This document shows positions 53,706-64,000 of a stretch of DNA of 64,000 nt, one piece after another. The notes under the pieces were generated by a model that was not told the DNA's origin, searched no databases, and saw only the letters and a program-made list of their open reading frames with translations. Position numbers and translations under genes: made by a program. Position 1 is the first letter of the stretch; each line of letters starts with the position of its first letter. This DNA is from Bimastos eiseni (Eukaryota; Annelida; Clitellata; Crassiclitellata; Lumbricidae): the NCBI GenBank assembly GCA_959347315.1, contig OY365810.1:26922585-26986584 (forward strand), written 5' to 3'.

Positions 53706-54595
53706 ATTATGCCGTTGTTGCTGCTGTTGTTGACGACGACCAAGATCATAATCATGACTATAACGACCACAACCATCATCATGATTTAATTTCTGGTACA
53801 AAACGGGAGTGATTGTTTATTTAGCGGGGGCTGGGAAGGATGCATTACATGAAGCTTGGAAGAAAATAATGGTGGAAGGAAAGAAGGGAGGGAGGGATGG
53901 AGGGAGGAACGAAGAAAAATAAGAGAGGAAGGAGCGAATAAAGTAGCCTACTGATGATGGAAACTAAGCTAATAATTCGCTCTTTTTCAATTCAATCTTA
54001 GAGGAAAAGGAACCTAAACAAGTGCCTTTCATGTTCTATTCCCTCCTGTCATTCGTCCGCCTCTGTTTGTTCCTCTGCGTCTGTGAACTCTGGGCTCAAT
54101 TAAGGCTCTGCAAATGCGACCCATAATCGGCCAGTTGCACAGTTCTGTTCTGCATCTGCCCCTTCGTCATTTCATAAATATTTTTATCCCTATTGATGAA
54201 TCTATGTCGCTGTCTTCAAAGGAAGCTTAATAAGCAATTCGCCTACCTGCCTATAGCTACTAACGTATGGTCGCTTAAACTCTTAAAACTTCTTTCTTGG
54301 TTTTAATTTCGTGCGACGGTCGTTCACCTGCCAGCTGCAACCGTCTACATAGACGCAATTATGCTTCCAGCTGCTCTGTACGTGTTACCTTTTTCTGAAC
54401 AAAGGCTCTCGAATGCATTATCCACATTAATTATGCAAACGCCACAGACACTGCAGCAATGCCACTTCACGTCATAGGGCGCATAATGCATTCCATCGGC
54501 GACTATTACACATTTACTAGAATAATGATGCAAAAGTAACGTGCAATTATGAACCTTTGTCGTCCTTTGACTCCCTAGGTCCCCGACGTGTGAAG

Positions 54596-55045
54596 ATGTT
54601 CATTTGCCGAGTCGTCATTCTGCAGGTGCTCTTCCTGGTTGCCATGGAAGCCGAACCGATCCGCCAACCGGATGCGCTCACTCCCACGCTCTGTTCCGAC
54701 TTGAAGCAGGCGATTTGTCAGATCTGTGGGTCCACTGGTCAGGAAGACAGGTGTTGTTGGGAGGAGGAAACATACCGACGCTGCCTCGACAGTCTCCTCA
54801 ACCAGAGCCCATCGTCAGCCGATCGAATCGCCGCCGAACCCTGGGCTCTCGGACCCTCAGCGTCGGCGATTTCAGAGAAACGAGCGAAGTACTTCCTCGG
54901 CAAAAGGGTGAAGTATTTTCTCGGGAAGAGGGGAGGCAGAGGCAGGCAGCTGGACGCTGGCGCCTCCCTCGGCGACGAGAACGACACGCCGTTCCGCTTG
55001 GGCGTCGAGGCGGAAAAACGCGCAAAGTACTTTCTTGGAAAGTGA
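54596..55045 (+). CDS. Secreted neuropeptide precursor with three (A/V)KYFLG-amide copies
   Basis: The 149-residue protein starts with a signal peptide (about residues 1-19; MFICRVVILQVLFLVAMEA). Residues 33-63 form a six-cysteine segment, C-X7-C-X2-C-X8-CC-X8-C. The C-terminal part carries AKYFLG (97-102), KR, VKYFLG (105-110), KR, a 28-residue spacer, KR, AKYFLG (143-148) and a final K before the stop. Gly followed by a basic residue is the classic signal for cleavage and C-terminal amidation, so the mature products should be AKYFLG-amide (two) and VKYFLG-amide (one), secreted and probably acting on a GPCR. The copies differ mainly at synonymous sites, a sign of selection on the peptide. 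The start is chosen because the frame before it is unlike a signal peptide and an acceptor-like cctag lies at 54574-54578, so an upstream non-coding exon is likely. I do not recognise the family. The FLG-amide ending recalls protostome EFLG-amide (TRH-type) peptides, but the rest differs. Confidence 0.88.
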   Translation: MFICRVVILQVLFLVAMEAEPIRQPDALTPTLCSDLKQAICQICGSTGQEDRCCWEEETYRRCLDSLLNQSPSSADRIAAEPWALGPSASAISEKRAKYFLGKRVKYFLGKRGGRGRQLDAGASLGDENDTPFRLGVEAEKRAKYFLGK

Positions 55046-55428
55046 GAGATATCGACGACATTTGACAGGTAGAACTCCATTCAAAAGTTGCGCTTGAGAA
55101 TTATTCTAACCACGGCATCGCTTGGCTGCACACGAATGATCTCAGCACAGACGTTTCCGTTCCTAACATGCAGGGCACTAAGCGTAGGCTAATTATTGTT
55201 AATCACACCCGTAGATCTACAACCACCGTATGACCTTGACCTGGCAGAATTGTTCGAGTGAGGTCAGTCTTAAGCGCTACCCCTCTGACTGGGTGTAGCG
55301 GCATATTAAAGTTTCTCGTGTACGGGTCGTTTTAACCAGCGTTTTTACTAATAGCAACAGGCAACATGAACTTAAATGCGGCGGTTTGGATTAAAATTGT
55401 TTAATGAATTGCATAGGCCTTACCCAGA

Positions 55429-55434
55429 AATAAA
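55429..55434 (+). promoter_or_regulatory. Possible polyadenylation signal of the neuropeptide gene
   Basis: An AATAAA hexamer lies 384 bp after the stop codon. It is the first such hexamer I see downstream on this strand. The surrounding DNA is AT-rich, so chance occurrence is possible. Confidence 0.3.
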
Positions 55435-56736
55435 AGTGGAGATGAGAATTAAATAGACTGACATGATCCCGCTCTCTTACAGAAATTACTTTAGGCATAA
55501 TTCTAATTGTCTTACAATGGCCCCTTTTATAGTCAGGTCAAAGTGGGCTCGTCAATTTGCTTTTCACAGTTGTTTTCATAAGGTTAGGCTTTTAATAAAT
55601 TATAGACCTAACTATAATGCACTTGCCTTTAATCTTTATTAAAACGAAGCCAGCGTAGCTTATTGTATACTGAATGCATCTATCGACGGCGCTGAGAAGT
55701 TATAGACCTAGGTGAAATCTTCGCTGAGGGATCCCATCGTCTGCGTTGTATCAGTCTCAGAGCCGCACTTGAAATAAAAAAGCTAAGTGCCCAAACAATA
55801 ATCTCTTATAAACAATGTCCGTGTAAGTCACGTACAAATTCCATTTTCAGCTGCAAAGTCATAATAATATCGTCGTCTTCCGTTACCAACGGAACAATTA
55901 ACGCAGCCATCATCCACGGGCGCATGGCACGCGTTGCCACCTAAGTACCACAATGCCACAATGGCAATTTCCCACTACCTTCCTCCATAAGATCATGTGA
56001 CAAAAGATCTTGTATTACAAAATCTGATTATAGTAAAACAGTGGAGGACGGGAGACTCAGAGCTTCCTTCTCCCACAATGGCAATGACTTATCTATTGAT
56101 TATTAATGTAAACTAATCTGTGACAACTTGAGGCCTTTGGCATTTAACCAACTTTACATTATATTACACCAGTGTTCAGTATCATCATTGGCCTGACATG
56201 TGTAGGCCTACAGACAAGATTCTGTAGGATTACAAGAAAGATTACAAGATTCTGTAAGGCCTACGTAATTTATACATCAGATGTGGCGATAAATCATGTT
56301 GCTTCTGATGGCCATTCTCACGATATTATTATTTTGTTGCTCCTATATAAATAGATGTGCATATAGATTCAAAGCACTCATTGGTAGAATGGTCATTTGC
56401 CACTTCGTCCTCATCTGCATGGATGCCCCCAAAAGAGTCATTTAATCTTAAACCTGCTCTCAGATAATATTATGCGCAGTTCCAGAATCTCGTAGGGCAT
56501 AAAATGCACCATGAAGTCAACGACAGGTCGATGCCATACTCCACCTATATCCAGCTCCACGTCATATAATACATTATATGGAGTGAATGTTTATATATAT
56601 AAATATATGTGCAAAAACTTATATGTAAGCAAGTGTCCATACATGTATGCAATGTATACATGCATGTACTTATGTATGCATCATTGGTTATGGTTATGAC
56701 TTATGACTATAGATGCATGCATGTAAGCATATGTAC

Positions 56737-56737
<1 letters not shown>

Positions 56738-56812
<75 letters not shown>
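56738..56812 (+). repeat. (TA)n then (TG)n compound microsatellite
   Basis: About 18 TA units directly followed by about 17 TG units. Confidence 0.95.
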
Positions 56813-56814
<2 letters not shown>

Positions 56815-57587
56815 GTAAGTGTATGGATGCATGTATGTAGATATGCCTAAGAAAGCTGATTATTATATTCATGATCCTGATTGATAAGTTGCTCTGAATA
56901 ATTCAAGACGTCCATTACATCCATCAAGGTTCTGTACTGGCATCATCAGCAGCATCAGTAGATGAAGCCCAAGTTTTGCTTTAGACAGATAAGGGCAATG
57001 GACGATCGACTGGACGACAGATGTCTGACAGGGAAGCCAGTTCAGGCGACCGCTCTTCGAGGATTTGAAGCCACAGTGATGTGTACTTCCTTTGTCGTCG
57101 TAAACAATTACATCTTGACATCATCATAAGTCCGTCAGTATTTTATTCTGTCATCTGGACAGAACTGTACAGTAGATCTGTCACTTACAATGTAGGGATA
57201 TCGCTTATGCCGACTATACCGAGTGTAGCCGACTATTGAGGTAGCCGATAACGATCATGAAGACGAATATTTCTAAATTTGATATTTTTGCTTTTTGCTT
57301 TCGAACAATTGCTGTACAAAAAGGAGATAAATAAATTTAAGCATTTTCGCCAGCTACAGTGGGATGTGACTATAGGTGGGTGAGCCAGTGCATGGCCTTG
57401 ACAAAATTAATCATCTGCCATTTGACGAGCGGCGAACTGGCGAATCTAAGCAAAACATTTTAACATCGTCGCCGATTGTTGTTACCGATACCAATTATTG
57501 GAACAATTCCTAGATTGATCGAATAATCTGCCCGATTACTATGCTGTATGTAATATAGAAATGTACATGTATGCTTATACGCAAACA

Positions 57588-57895
57588 TTCGTGGTGCAGT
57601 GATTAGTTTGTAGGAGTGTCAAATGTCAGCCTGAACGTCGGGATTCAAGTCCTACCATCTGCAGCAGATATTTGTAGCGTCGACTGATGCGCACCGGAAT
57701 CTTTCACCTTCAAATCCTGAAATTTTGGCAAACAATCCTAATTTGTCTCCCAAGATTTAAAAAACTCTTTGAAATAATCCTTGTCAACCGGCAGAGAGCA
57801 GAGAACGGTGCCGGAGTAGTTGATGCCCTGGGCGAACCTGTTGCACTGCGCCCCCCAACAAGTGCAATAAAAAATAAATATTAAATTAAGTAAAT
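57588..57895 (+). mobile_element. Possible tRNA-derived SINE, single copy
   Basis: gtggtgcagtgattag resembles an A box and gggattcaagtcc a B box 40 bp later. A unique body of about 200 bp follows and ends in an A-rich tail (gcaataaaaaataaat). No second copy is visible in this window. Confidence 0.4.
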
Positions 57896-59023
57896 CAATT
57901 AAACTATTAACCATAATTGCGGTTGTAGTGTGTAAACTACCTTAGCTATGCAGCCAAGGCTGTATACGTTCTATAACATTGAATGGGAATTTAAAGTGTA
58001 AATAATAAAGAATGAGATGGTGCGCAGTTTTATTTGGACACTTCGTAAGAAATCCTACGATTAAATGTGATAAGTAAAGACCCAACCTACATGAACGTAT
58101 AAAGGCTGTAGAATTATAATGCAATAAAAAAAGTTCTGTTTTTATTTTAACAAATATAGAAAGAGTTCCATCAGTCGAATGTGTCCAACAATGTCATCTT
58201 TCATTGACAAAGTATAGCTAGTCCAACAGGTCTTTAATTGCAGAATAGACGATCGCAAAATTAGTGTGGTTTTGTCAATTTGACCTTCAAAAAGCTTCTC
58301 TTGTCACTTCTCTCAGCTTCTCTCCCAGAAATTATGAGTGTCAAGAAAATTCGCAGGACCATAACAGTGTTCGGCAAAGGTTAGCTCATTTTCAAGAAAA
58401 TTTTACACTCCATGCAGGCAATTTGCAAATTTCACCTGGGAGAAATTGCTTCAGAGAGCTTCTTAGACGATTTCCTGCACAGAAACCATTGCTGAATAAC
58501 ACATTGAAAATTCGACCAAATCCCGTTAAAAGGGCGTAATTGGCGTGCAGGTAAAATGGTCAAACAGAACGGATAATGGCCATAACTCAGTGAAATATAA
58601 TTCTATTTGGGTGATTTGCTTACCTATTAGCTCAGGTTGGTATAACGGCTAGGCCTACGCTGGAGAAGACCTATAACTCAAAGACTCATATAATACAAAT
58701 TCTTTCAAGATCGAAACGCATGGACAATGAGAAAATGGTTGTTATAGGGCCTACTCAGCATAAAATATTTTCCCGATTTAGTGATTCTGTTACTACTTAA
58801 CTCTAGAATTCTCCACCTCAGAGCAGGACTTTAAAAAGGTCGACCAATTAATGAAGAGCAACACCGAGCATTTCTACACACATTCGAAGGGTCAACAGCT
58901 ATTATAAGTTATTAATGATTGAAGCACATAGGGTGACCCGGGTAGCGGAACCTTATCTATACCCCTTTGGGTTTTCTATTTGATGCCCATAAACGTATAT
59001 ATCTGATAAATTATACCTATGAA

Positions 59024-59135
59024 GTTAATATAGCGACCCTTCAACAAGACTACTCAGAGGCGCTCCCGATCCCTATACCCGAGCAAAAAGAACCGTCTTG
59101 AGGTTTCGATGAAATGCGTCAGAGGGTACCCTAGA
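59024..59135 (-). mobile_element. Element A-related copy
   Basis: aatatagcgacccttcaac, gactactcagaggcgctccc and aaaagaaccgtcttgaggtt; the last part resembles the long copy at 28770 more than the copies at 24315 and 47384. Confidence 0.5.
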
Positions 59136-59703
59136 GCAGGCCTACCATAATCTAGGCCTAGTGTCATGACCGTGAGTTGATATGGTAATCAACAAAGTAT
59201 AGGTCTATTGATTGAAGGGAATGATGAAGATCAGCTGTTCATTAGGGACCTCGTTTCAACAATAGAGACTATTTCCAAGGAAGTCAGAGCTCTACTTATA
59301 AACGTACTAACGCAGACAAATGAGGAGAAAACTTTTGGAGCATCATAGATCATAATGGCAGGACTGATGATGAGATGGAAGATGCAGTAAATCTACGAGA
59401 AACAGACAATGAAATTCTTCTTGGCATATCAATAAAAGCCAACTGAATGTGATATTGAGCTGATGCAAAGGTAACCAGAAGTGATGTCAGAAGTGATGTC
59501 AAGTCTCTCCATTCTACAAGAGACGTGTTTCCATCTTCAGTCCAAGAGTCAGGGATGTGTTCTCGAAACCCGCAAAAGTTCAGAGTGCCCGGTAAAACTG
59601 TTCTGTTGAGAAGATTGGTATTCTTCAGCAATAAAATTAATGTCTTAAGAGTGTTTTTCCGCTTTAGCGTCTAAATAAATTAAATTTTTTAATAAAAAGG
59701 AGT

Positions 59704-59775
59704 TTCGGTCTTGGTGTCGGTCTTGGTGTCGGACCTCTCGGTCTTGGTCTCGAGTTTTTGGTCTCGTACCCAACA
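59704..59775 (+). repeat. TCGGTCTTGG(TG) short tandem repeat
   Basis: ggtcttggtgtcggtcttgg and similar units repeat about five times. This type of sequence often marks DNA-transposon ends, but no transposase is present. Confidence 0.6.
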
Positions 59776-59827
59776 CTGCCAAGAGTATAATTACTGTGTT
59801 CACTACAGATAAGTTTGCAAGTTCAAC

Positions 59828-60200
59828 TCAGAGCTGTCCATTGGTCGGGTCGACCCGAGAGCCGGACCGGATCGGATCACGTCACGAATACTTGTACATT
59901 CGACGGGTCGGGTCCAGATCCTGGGGGGTCGAATTGGCACAGCCCACACCCATATCGACCCACCTTTTTCTCTCAATATATACTTCTGTGAGGAATCTAC
60001 TTCCATAAAGTTGAAATTAGGCTCTGCGTAAAAATGGTGGTTCGAAATAAGTCCAGACCCAAAACGACCCGAGGAAAGTACAGATATTCGTGACCCGACA
60101 AGGCTCGTGGGTTGACAAGACCCGTTGACAATATTAATTCTAGAGCGGCCTCAGTTTCATATCGAAGATTTCGCTAGTAGGCAACTTAAAGCTTACGTAG
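59828..60200 (+). repeat. GACCC-rich dispersed repeat, copy 3
   Basis: Starts cagagctgtccattggtcgg, has several GGTCGGGTC/GACCCGA motifs, aagttgaaattaggctctgc, gtacagatattcgtgacccg and gttgacaat. It shares ends with copies 1 and 2 but is shorter internally than copy 2. Confidence 0.6.
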
Positions 60201-60507
60201 ATATACATATGTTTGACGTTGAGAATCCGAAATGCCTGCGGTCTGTTTGAAGTCCTTTCTCATTTTCGTAGGTCTAATTTAGGCCTAGGCCAACATGTAC
60301 GTTTCATTTATTAGCCTAATAAACGGTTGCACTTATTTTCGTATTCCTTTCATTTTTTAATAAACTGTACGTTATAAAATATTATGTCTTTATGTGGCTT
60401 TCACGCGGTCTCAGAAAGTAATGTCCTCCATAGGCGTCCCCCTAGTGGTTAAATCTGCCCTGGGTACATGTGTAGTGGGTGCGCTTATGACCCATATGCT
60501 TATACAT

Positions 60508-60658
60508 GTATATATATATATTATATATATATATATGATATATATATATTATATATATATCATATATATATCTTATATATGATATATATCATATCATATA
60601 TGAAATATATATATGTATGATATATGTATATATCATATATATATATTATATATATAGG
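60508..60658. repeat. AT-rich palindromic tract
   Basis: TATATA/ATGATA blocks with self-complementarity over 150 bp. Confidence 0.85.
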
Positions 60659-61479
60659 CGAATTTACAATCACGTACGGATTACAGATATGTCATTATCT
60701 TACCTTTTTAATTACCATGAACGCATGACGGCAAATATAGGCCTACATGAATTCTTCACGTAGGCCTACATGTAGATCTATCTCTGTGGTGCATTTTCGA
60801 CCGGCTGTAAATCGCACAAACATTGCAACTCCTCCACAACCTTTCCGACAGCGATCAGAAGCACAAAGGATTGAGCTCGTTTAAAACAAAAGGCCTGGCA
60901 AGCCAATATAGTCTACATGAATTGTACATGTATATTCAAAGAGCGGTTAGAACCGATATTCAAGTTTTATTTCTGTCAGGTTGAATAGCGTCGCGAGTAT
61001 TGAACAGTAATTGATCTGACGAACTGCAATATGGATAAATATGGCTTCAATGTCCAAAGGAAAGATGTTGCAATTAAGTTTCCCTTCGAGAGCGCTTTTT
61101 CGCAAGAGCCCTCTATCTCGTCTAGCCTATCTCATATAATGATGATTAACAATATTATATCCTACATGCGGGATAAAATTATACATGAATATAAGCCTAC
61201 ACACGCTCGCGCACGCATAGGGCGTAAGCAGAAATAACCCTACACAATGTGGATGGGCATCCGACTGGGGGTTGACATTTTAGAGGGCACTGACGCAGCA
61301 GTCGTAACGCTCGACTAACTAATTCGTCCATTAGGCCTATAAGGAAGTCCTTTGTTGACGTCCGCCATTAACACATAATCGATGTTCCTCAGCCGTAAAC
61401 GACGTTCAACAAATTAACTTAATTAAAGTCTATGTTCATCTGTGGATCGATGCCTAATATACGCGTGTAGACTATATAA

Positions 61480-61575
61480 AATATATACATATGCATTATA
61501 TATATATATACACAATTATACGCATAGAATAGGCATCATATATATATGCTATATATATATATATATATATATAAT
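61480..61575. repeat. (TA)n-rich tract
   Basis: Two TATATA clusters. Confidence 0.85.
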
Positions 61576-61579
61576 GCGA

Positions 61580-64000
61580 AATGCAATTAGCCGACCAACT
61601 GCAATTAACTCCTTTCTCCGTCCAATATATTAGTTGCAACAAGCGGAAGCTTTCCAAGGGCTAACTGACGCAATGGCGTAAATTGCGTTATCTGTGACCT
61701 GGAAAGGAACTCCACAAAGAACGGAAAGGACGCTCACTGCGACGGAGTTTATGACAAGTTTATGACTAATTTTGAGAGGCAGTTTGACAGCTTAGTTGAA
61801 AGATTAATTAATTTCCCAAAATATGAGTATGCTAGGCTTCCTGCATAACTCAGTCGCTATACAATTTCGTTCGAAGGAATTTATCCAAACGGCATCCATA
61901 CAAGTAATGGCAGTAAATGCAACATATATGGGCTTCGTATGTCCAACACACGACGTTGCTGTTTGGTGACCAAATCCAGCTTCCATTCTAACGCTCGCCT
62001 TTAAACACAATATAATAGAAACGTTGCAATTGAATGCTATGCCATTAAAACCTCACATAAGACTAAATAGCCTCTGGGACAGAATCAATACAACATAATA
62101 CAGCAAATGGCAAACAAAATATATATAAGTAAACCATATGACAGACAATAAATTACGTGATCAATCGTGCAGCTTTGTACATTCACAAACGAAAGAGAGT
62201 TAACAAACAACGGTTAGAAAGTGCACTCTCTCCAAAGCCCTGACTTTCAGACAGCGACCAAAACTCAGTGTATGACAACACATGCAACAGAAATGATTAA
62301 ATTATAGGCTCCACAGACATACAAACAAGGCAGAAGACCAGCAACCTAATCTAAGGGAAACCCACCTCCACGCATTCTAACATAATAATTATTGTAGTCT
62401 ACAAGAACGATTGTTTTAAGCTAGCTTCAACTTTAAATATCTTTGCCTCTGCCAGGCAGTAAAATCCCTTACCACTTCATTCACCAATTGGCTGCTGCAG
62501 CATTCAGTTTTATCTACGCTAACTGCTAGAACAGTAGCCCACAGTCTCAGTGTTTTTCTCAAAGTTGTAATTTTGTTCTGGCATGAACTTGGACCTATGA
62601 ATCAAGATTTAACTAGGCAGCCCATCATCTTAACCAGTATACAGAACAACAGCTCAACAGCTGCAACAGTGAATCCACGGATGTAGTAGCACTGCTTAAT
62701 GTACCAGAACCAATATATTTAGTACATTCTTAAACGCAAACAGCCCGTTTTATTTAGGTTTATTATTGTCTAGACAGCAACAACAGAACAGTGATACCCA
62801 GGTGAAGTTAAACCAAGACGGATCAATGTTGAAGGCTAGAGAAACAAAAACGTACATAGAATGCATTATCTTAAAAACCCAGTTTAACAATATTTTCTTA
62901 AATGTCAAATAGCATTTAGCTAATTGGATAGGAATAAACAAAATAAAACATACAATTCTAAAACTAAGTTTGTATTGGTATATATTTGAACAATAAAATC
63001 AAATTGCTTTAACTTTGTAGGACTAATTTAGAGCACACTTTGCAGCGGTCTGAAATCACAGGCTTTTGTACTTATAATGGCATCTGCCAGTTTTTACACG
63101 TTATTCAACGTCAGATTCATCATTTTTGATCTTAGAATCTTCATCACTCTCAGTCTAACGACTCTTACGAACATATCCCAATTCAAGTTCCATTTGCATA
63201 TACATCAAAGCTGCATTCTACATCAACTGAATTTCATTTAATTTCAAAATTTTTATCGGTCAATCAACTGTTCAATCTTTGAGATAGTCATTCATATAAT
63301 CACTTCCAGCACATAATGAAATACTTCAACAAAGATTGACATCAGATGCAACTGTCCTCCACTGAATGCTGATCAATGTGATCAACTTTAGCACGAAATA
63401 TTAACGCTCCACATGTAAATACCATAACGGGATTGGCAAACCATTGTCATACCAGTTCAAGAATCTGCAAAACACAAAAAAACAGACCAAAATATTTTTA
63501 TAATAGCCTCATCACAAATCCACCATTTGTATAAAACTCAATGATATTCATTTGAAAGTTTGTTCTCTTGACACAGACTTGTGCAAAAGCATTCAGGATT
63601 GGAGAAATGGTTGAAAATTCTTTGTTGAACCCAAACACATCTGATGTCCAAAGTCAAAGCTACATAGAGAGTGGTCTGCAGCCCACCACTGGTTTGCGAG
63701 TAATTGCTCATACAACGCCTAAAACTTATAAACTCATATACACTGTGGATCATAAAAAAAATGAGAACAAAACACTGTTCAATATAAGTTTTAGACATAC
63801 ATCAGTCAGTGACAAAGTATAGTTGTAATAAACAGTAACAATATTATGAATTCAAAATTTCAATATAACGCATCATATAAGTAAGAAGCTGTTCTAAAAT
63901 ACAATACAAGTACACAGCAAAGCTGGTGTAATAACTGGTGCATCAAAACATTTGAAAAACACCATACTAGGTAACACAAAGTCTCTTACCAAATAACTGT
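61580..64000. other. Repeat-poor unassigned end of the window, possibly a long 3' UTR
   Basis: From about 62.0 kb on there are no microsatellites, dispersed elements or TAGGCCTA octamers. Several TTTATT hexamers (AATAAA on the minus strand) lie near 62746-62765. A long 3' UTR of a minus-strand gene beyond the window is one explanation; there is no coding evidence. Confidence 0.25.

Larger units (their letters stand above)
55046..57580. other. 3' flank of the neuropeptide gene
   Basis: The 3' UTR probably occupies its first few hundred bases. A donor-like gacag/gtagaa at 55065-55075 could start a 3' UTR intron. Otherwise unique DNA and one compound microsatellite. Confidence 0.4.

Noticed and set aside
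61804..62010. Minus-strand 68-codon frame (GFGHQTATSCVGHT)
   Set aside because: No domain, no splice signals and no neighbouring exon; length is within chance.

Overview
This is an AT-rich, intron-rich stretch of a metazoan nuclear genome. Exons are short with GT-AG introns, simple repeats and minisatellites are abundant, several non-LTR retrotransposon remnants and tRNA-derived SINEs are present, and there is one 200-N assembly gap at 11281-11480. I cannot name the phylum; a marine invertebrate bilaterian is a reasonable guess. There are no bacterial, organellar or CRISPR features.

Left third (1-21.6 kb, + strand): the 3' half of a classical alpha-neurexin gene. I rebuilt ten coding exons from homology and splice phase. 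They encode the end of LNS4/start of LNS5, the rest of LNS5, EGF-C, LNS6 (four exons), two possible stalk exons, and a terminal exon with the cysteine loop, transmembrane helix and a cytoplasmic tail ending in the PDZ ligand EWYV. The phases chain except for a one-base deficit inside one LNS6 exon, which is either an assembly error or a real frameshift. The introns hold most of the local oddities: a duplicated splice donor, inverted polypurine/polypyrimidine tracts around one exon, microsatellites abutting three acceptors, a 35-bp minisatellite, a retrotransposon with a restriction-like endonuclease region, and a pre-miRNA-like hairpin.

Middle (21.6-54.5 kb): no convincing host gene. It contains reverse-transcriptase 3' ends, two SINE families, a dispersed element ending GCGCTATATAAAT plus an AAT-type tail, a GACCC-rich dispersed repeat, tetranucleotide arrays, a perfect 44-bp inverted repeat, and one unrecognised decayed coding-like region near 27 kb.

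Right part (54.6-64 kb): one compact GC-rich gene (54596-55045, +) encoding a 149-residue secreted neuropeptide precursor. It has three copies of (A/V)KYFLG followed by basic cleavage sites, predicting AKYFLG-amide and VKYFLG-amide, and a six-cysteine prodomain. I do not recognise this peptide family; it is the best candidate for something undescribed. The rest is repeats and unassigned sequence; the last 2 kb is unusually free of repeats.

The two genes are both neuronal (synaptic adhesion and peptide signalling) and on the same strand 33 kb apart, but nothing in the sequence shows that they are functionally linked. A palindromic octamer, TAGGCCTA, occurs about 28 times in non-coding DNA where roughly one is expected.
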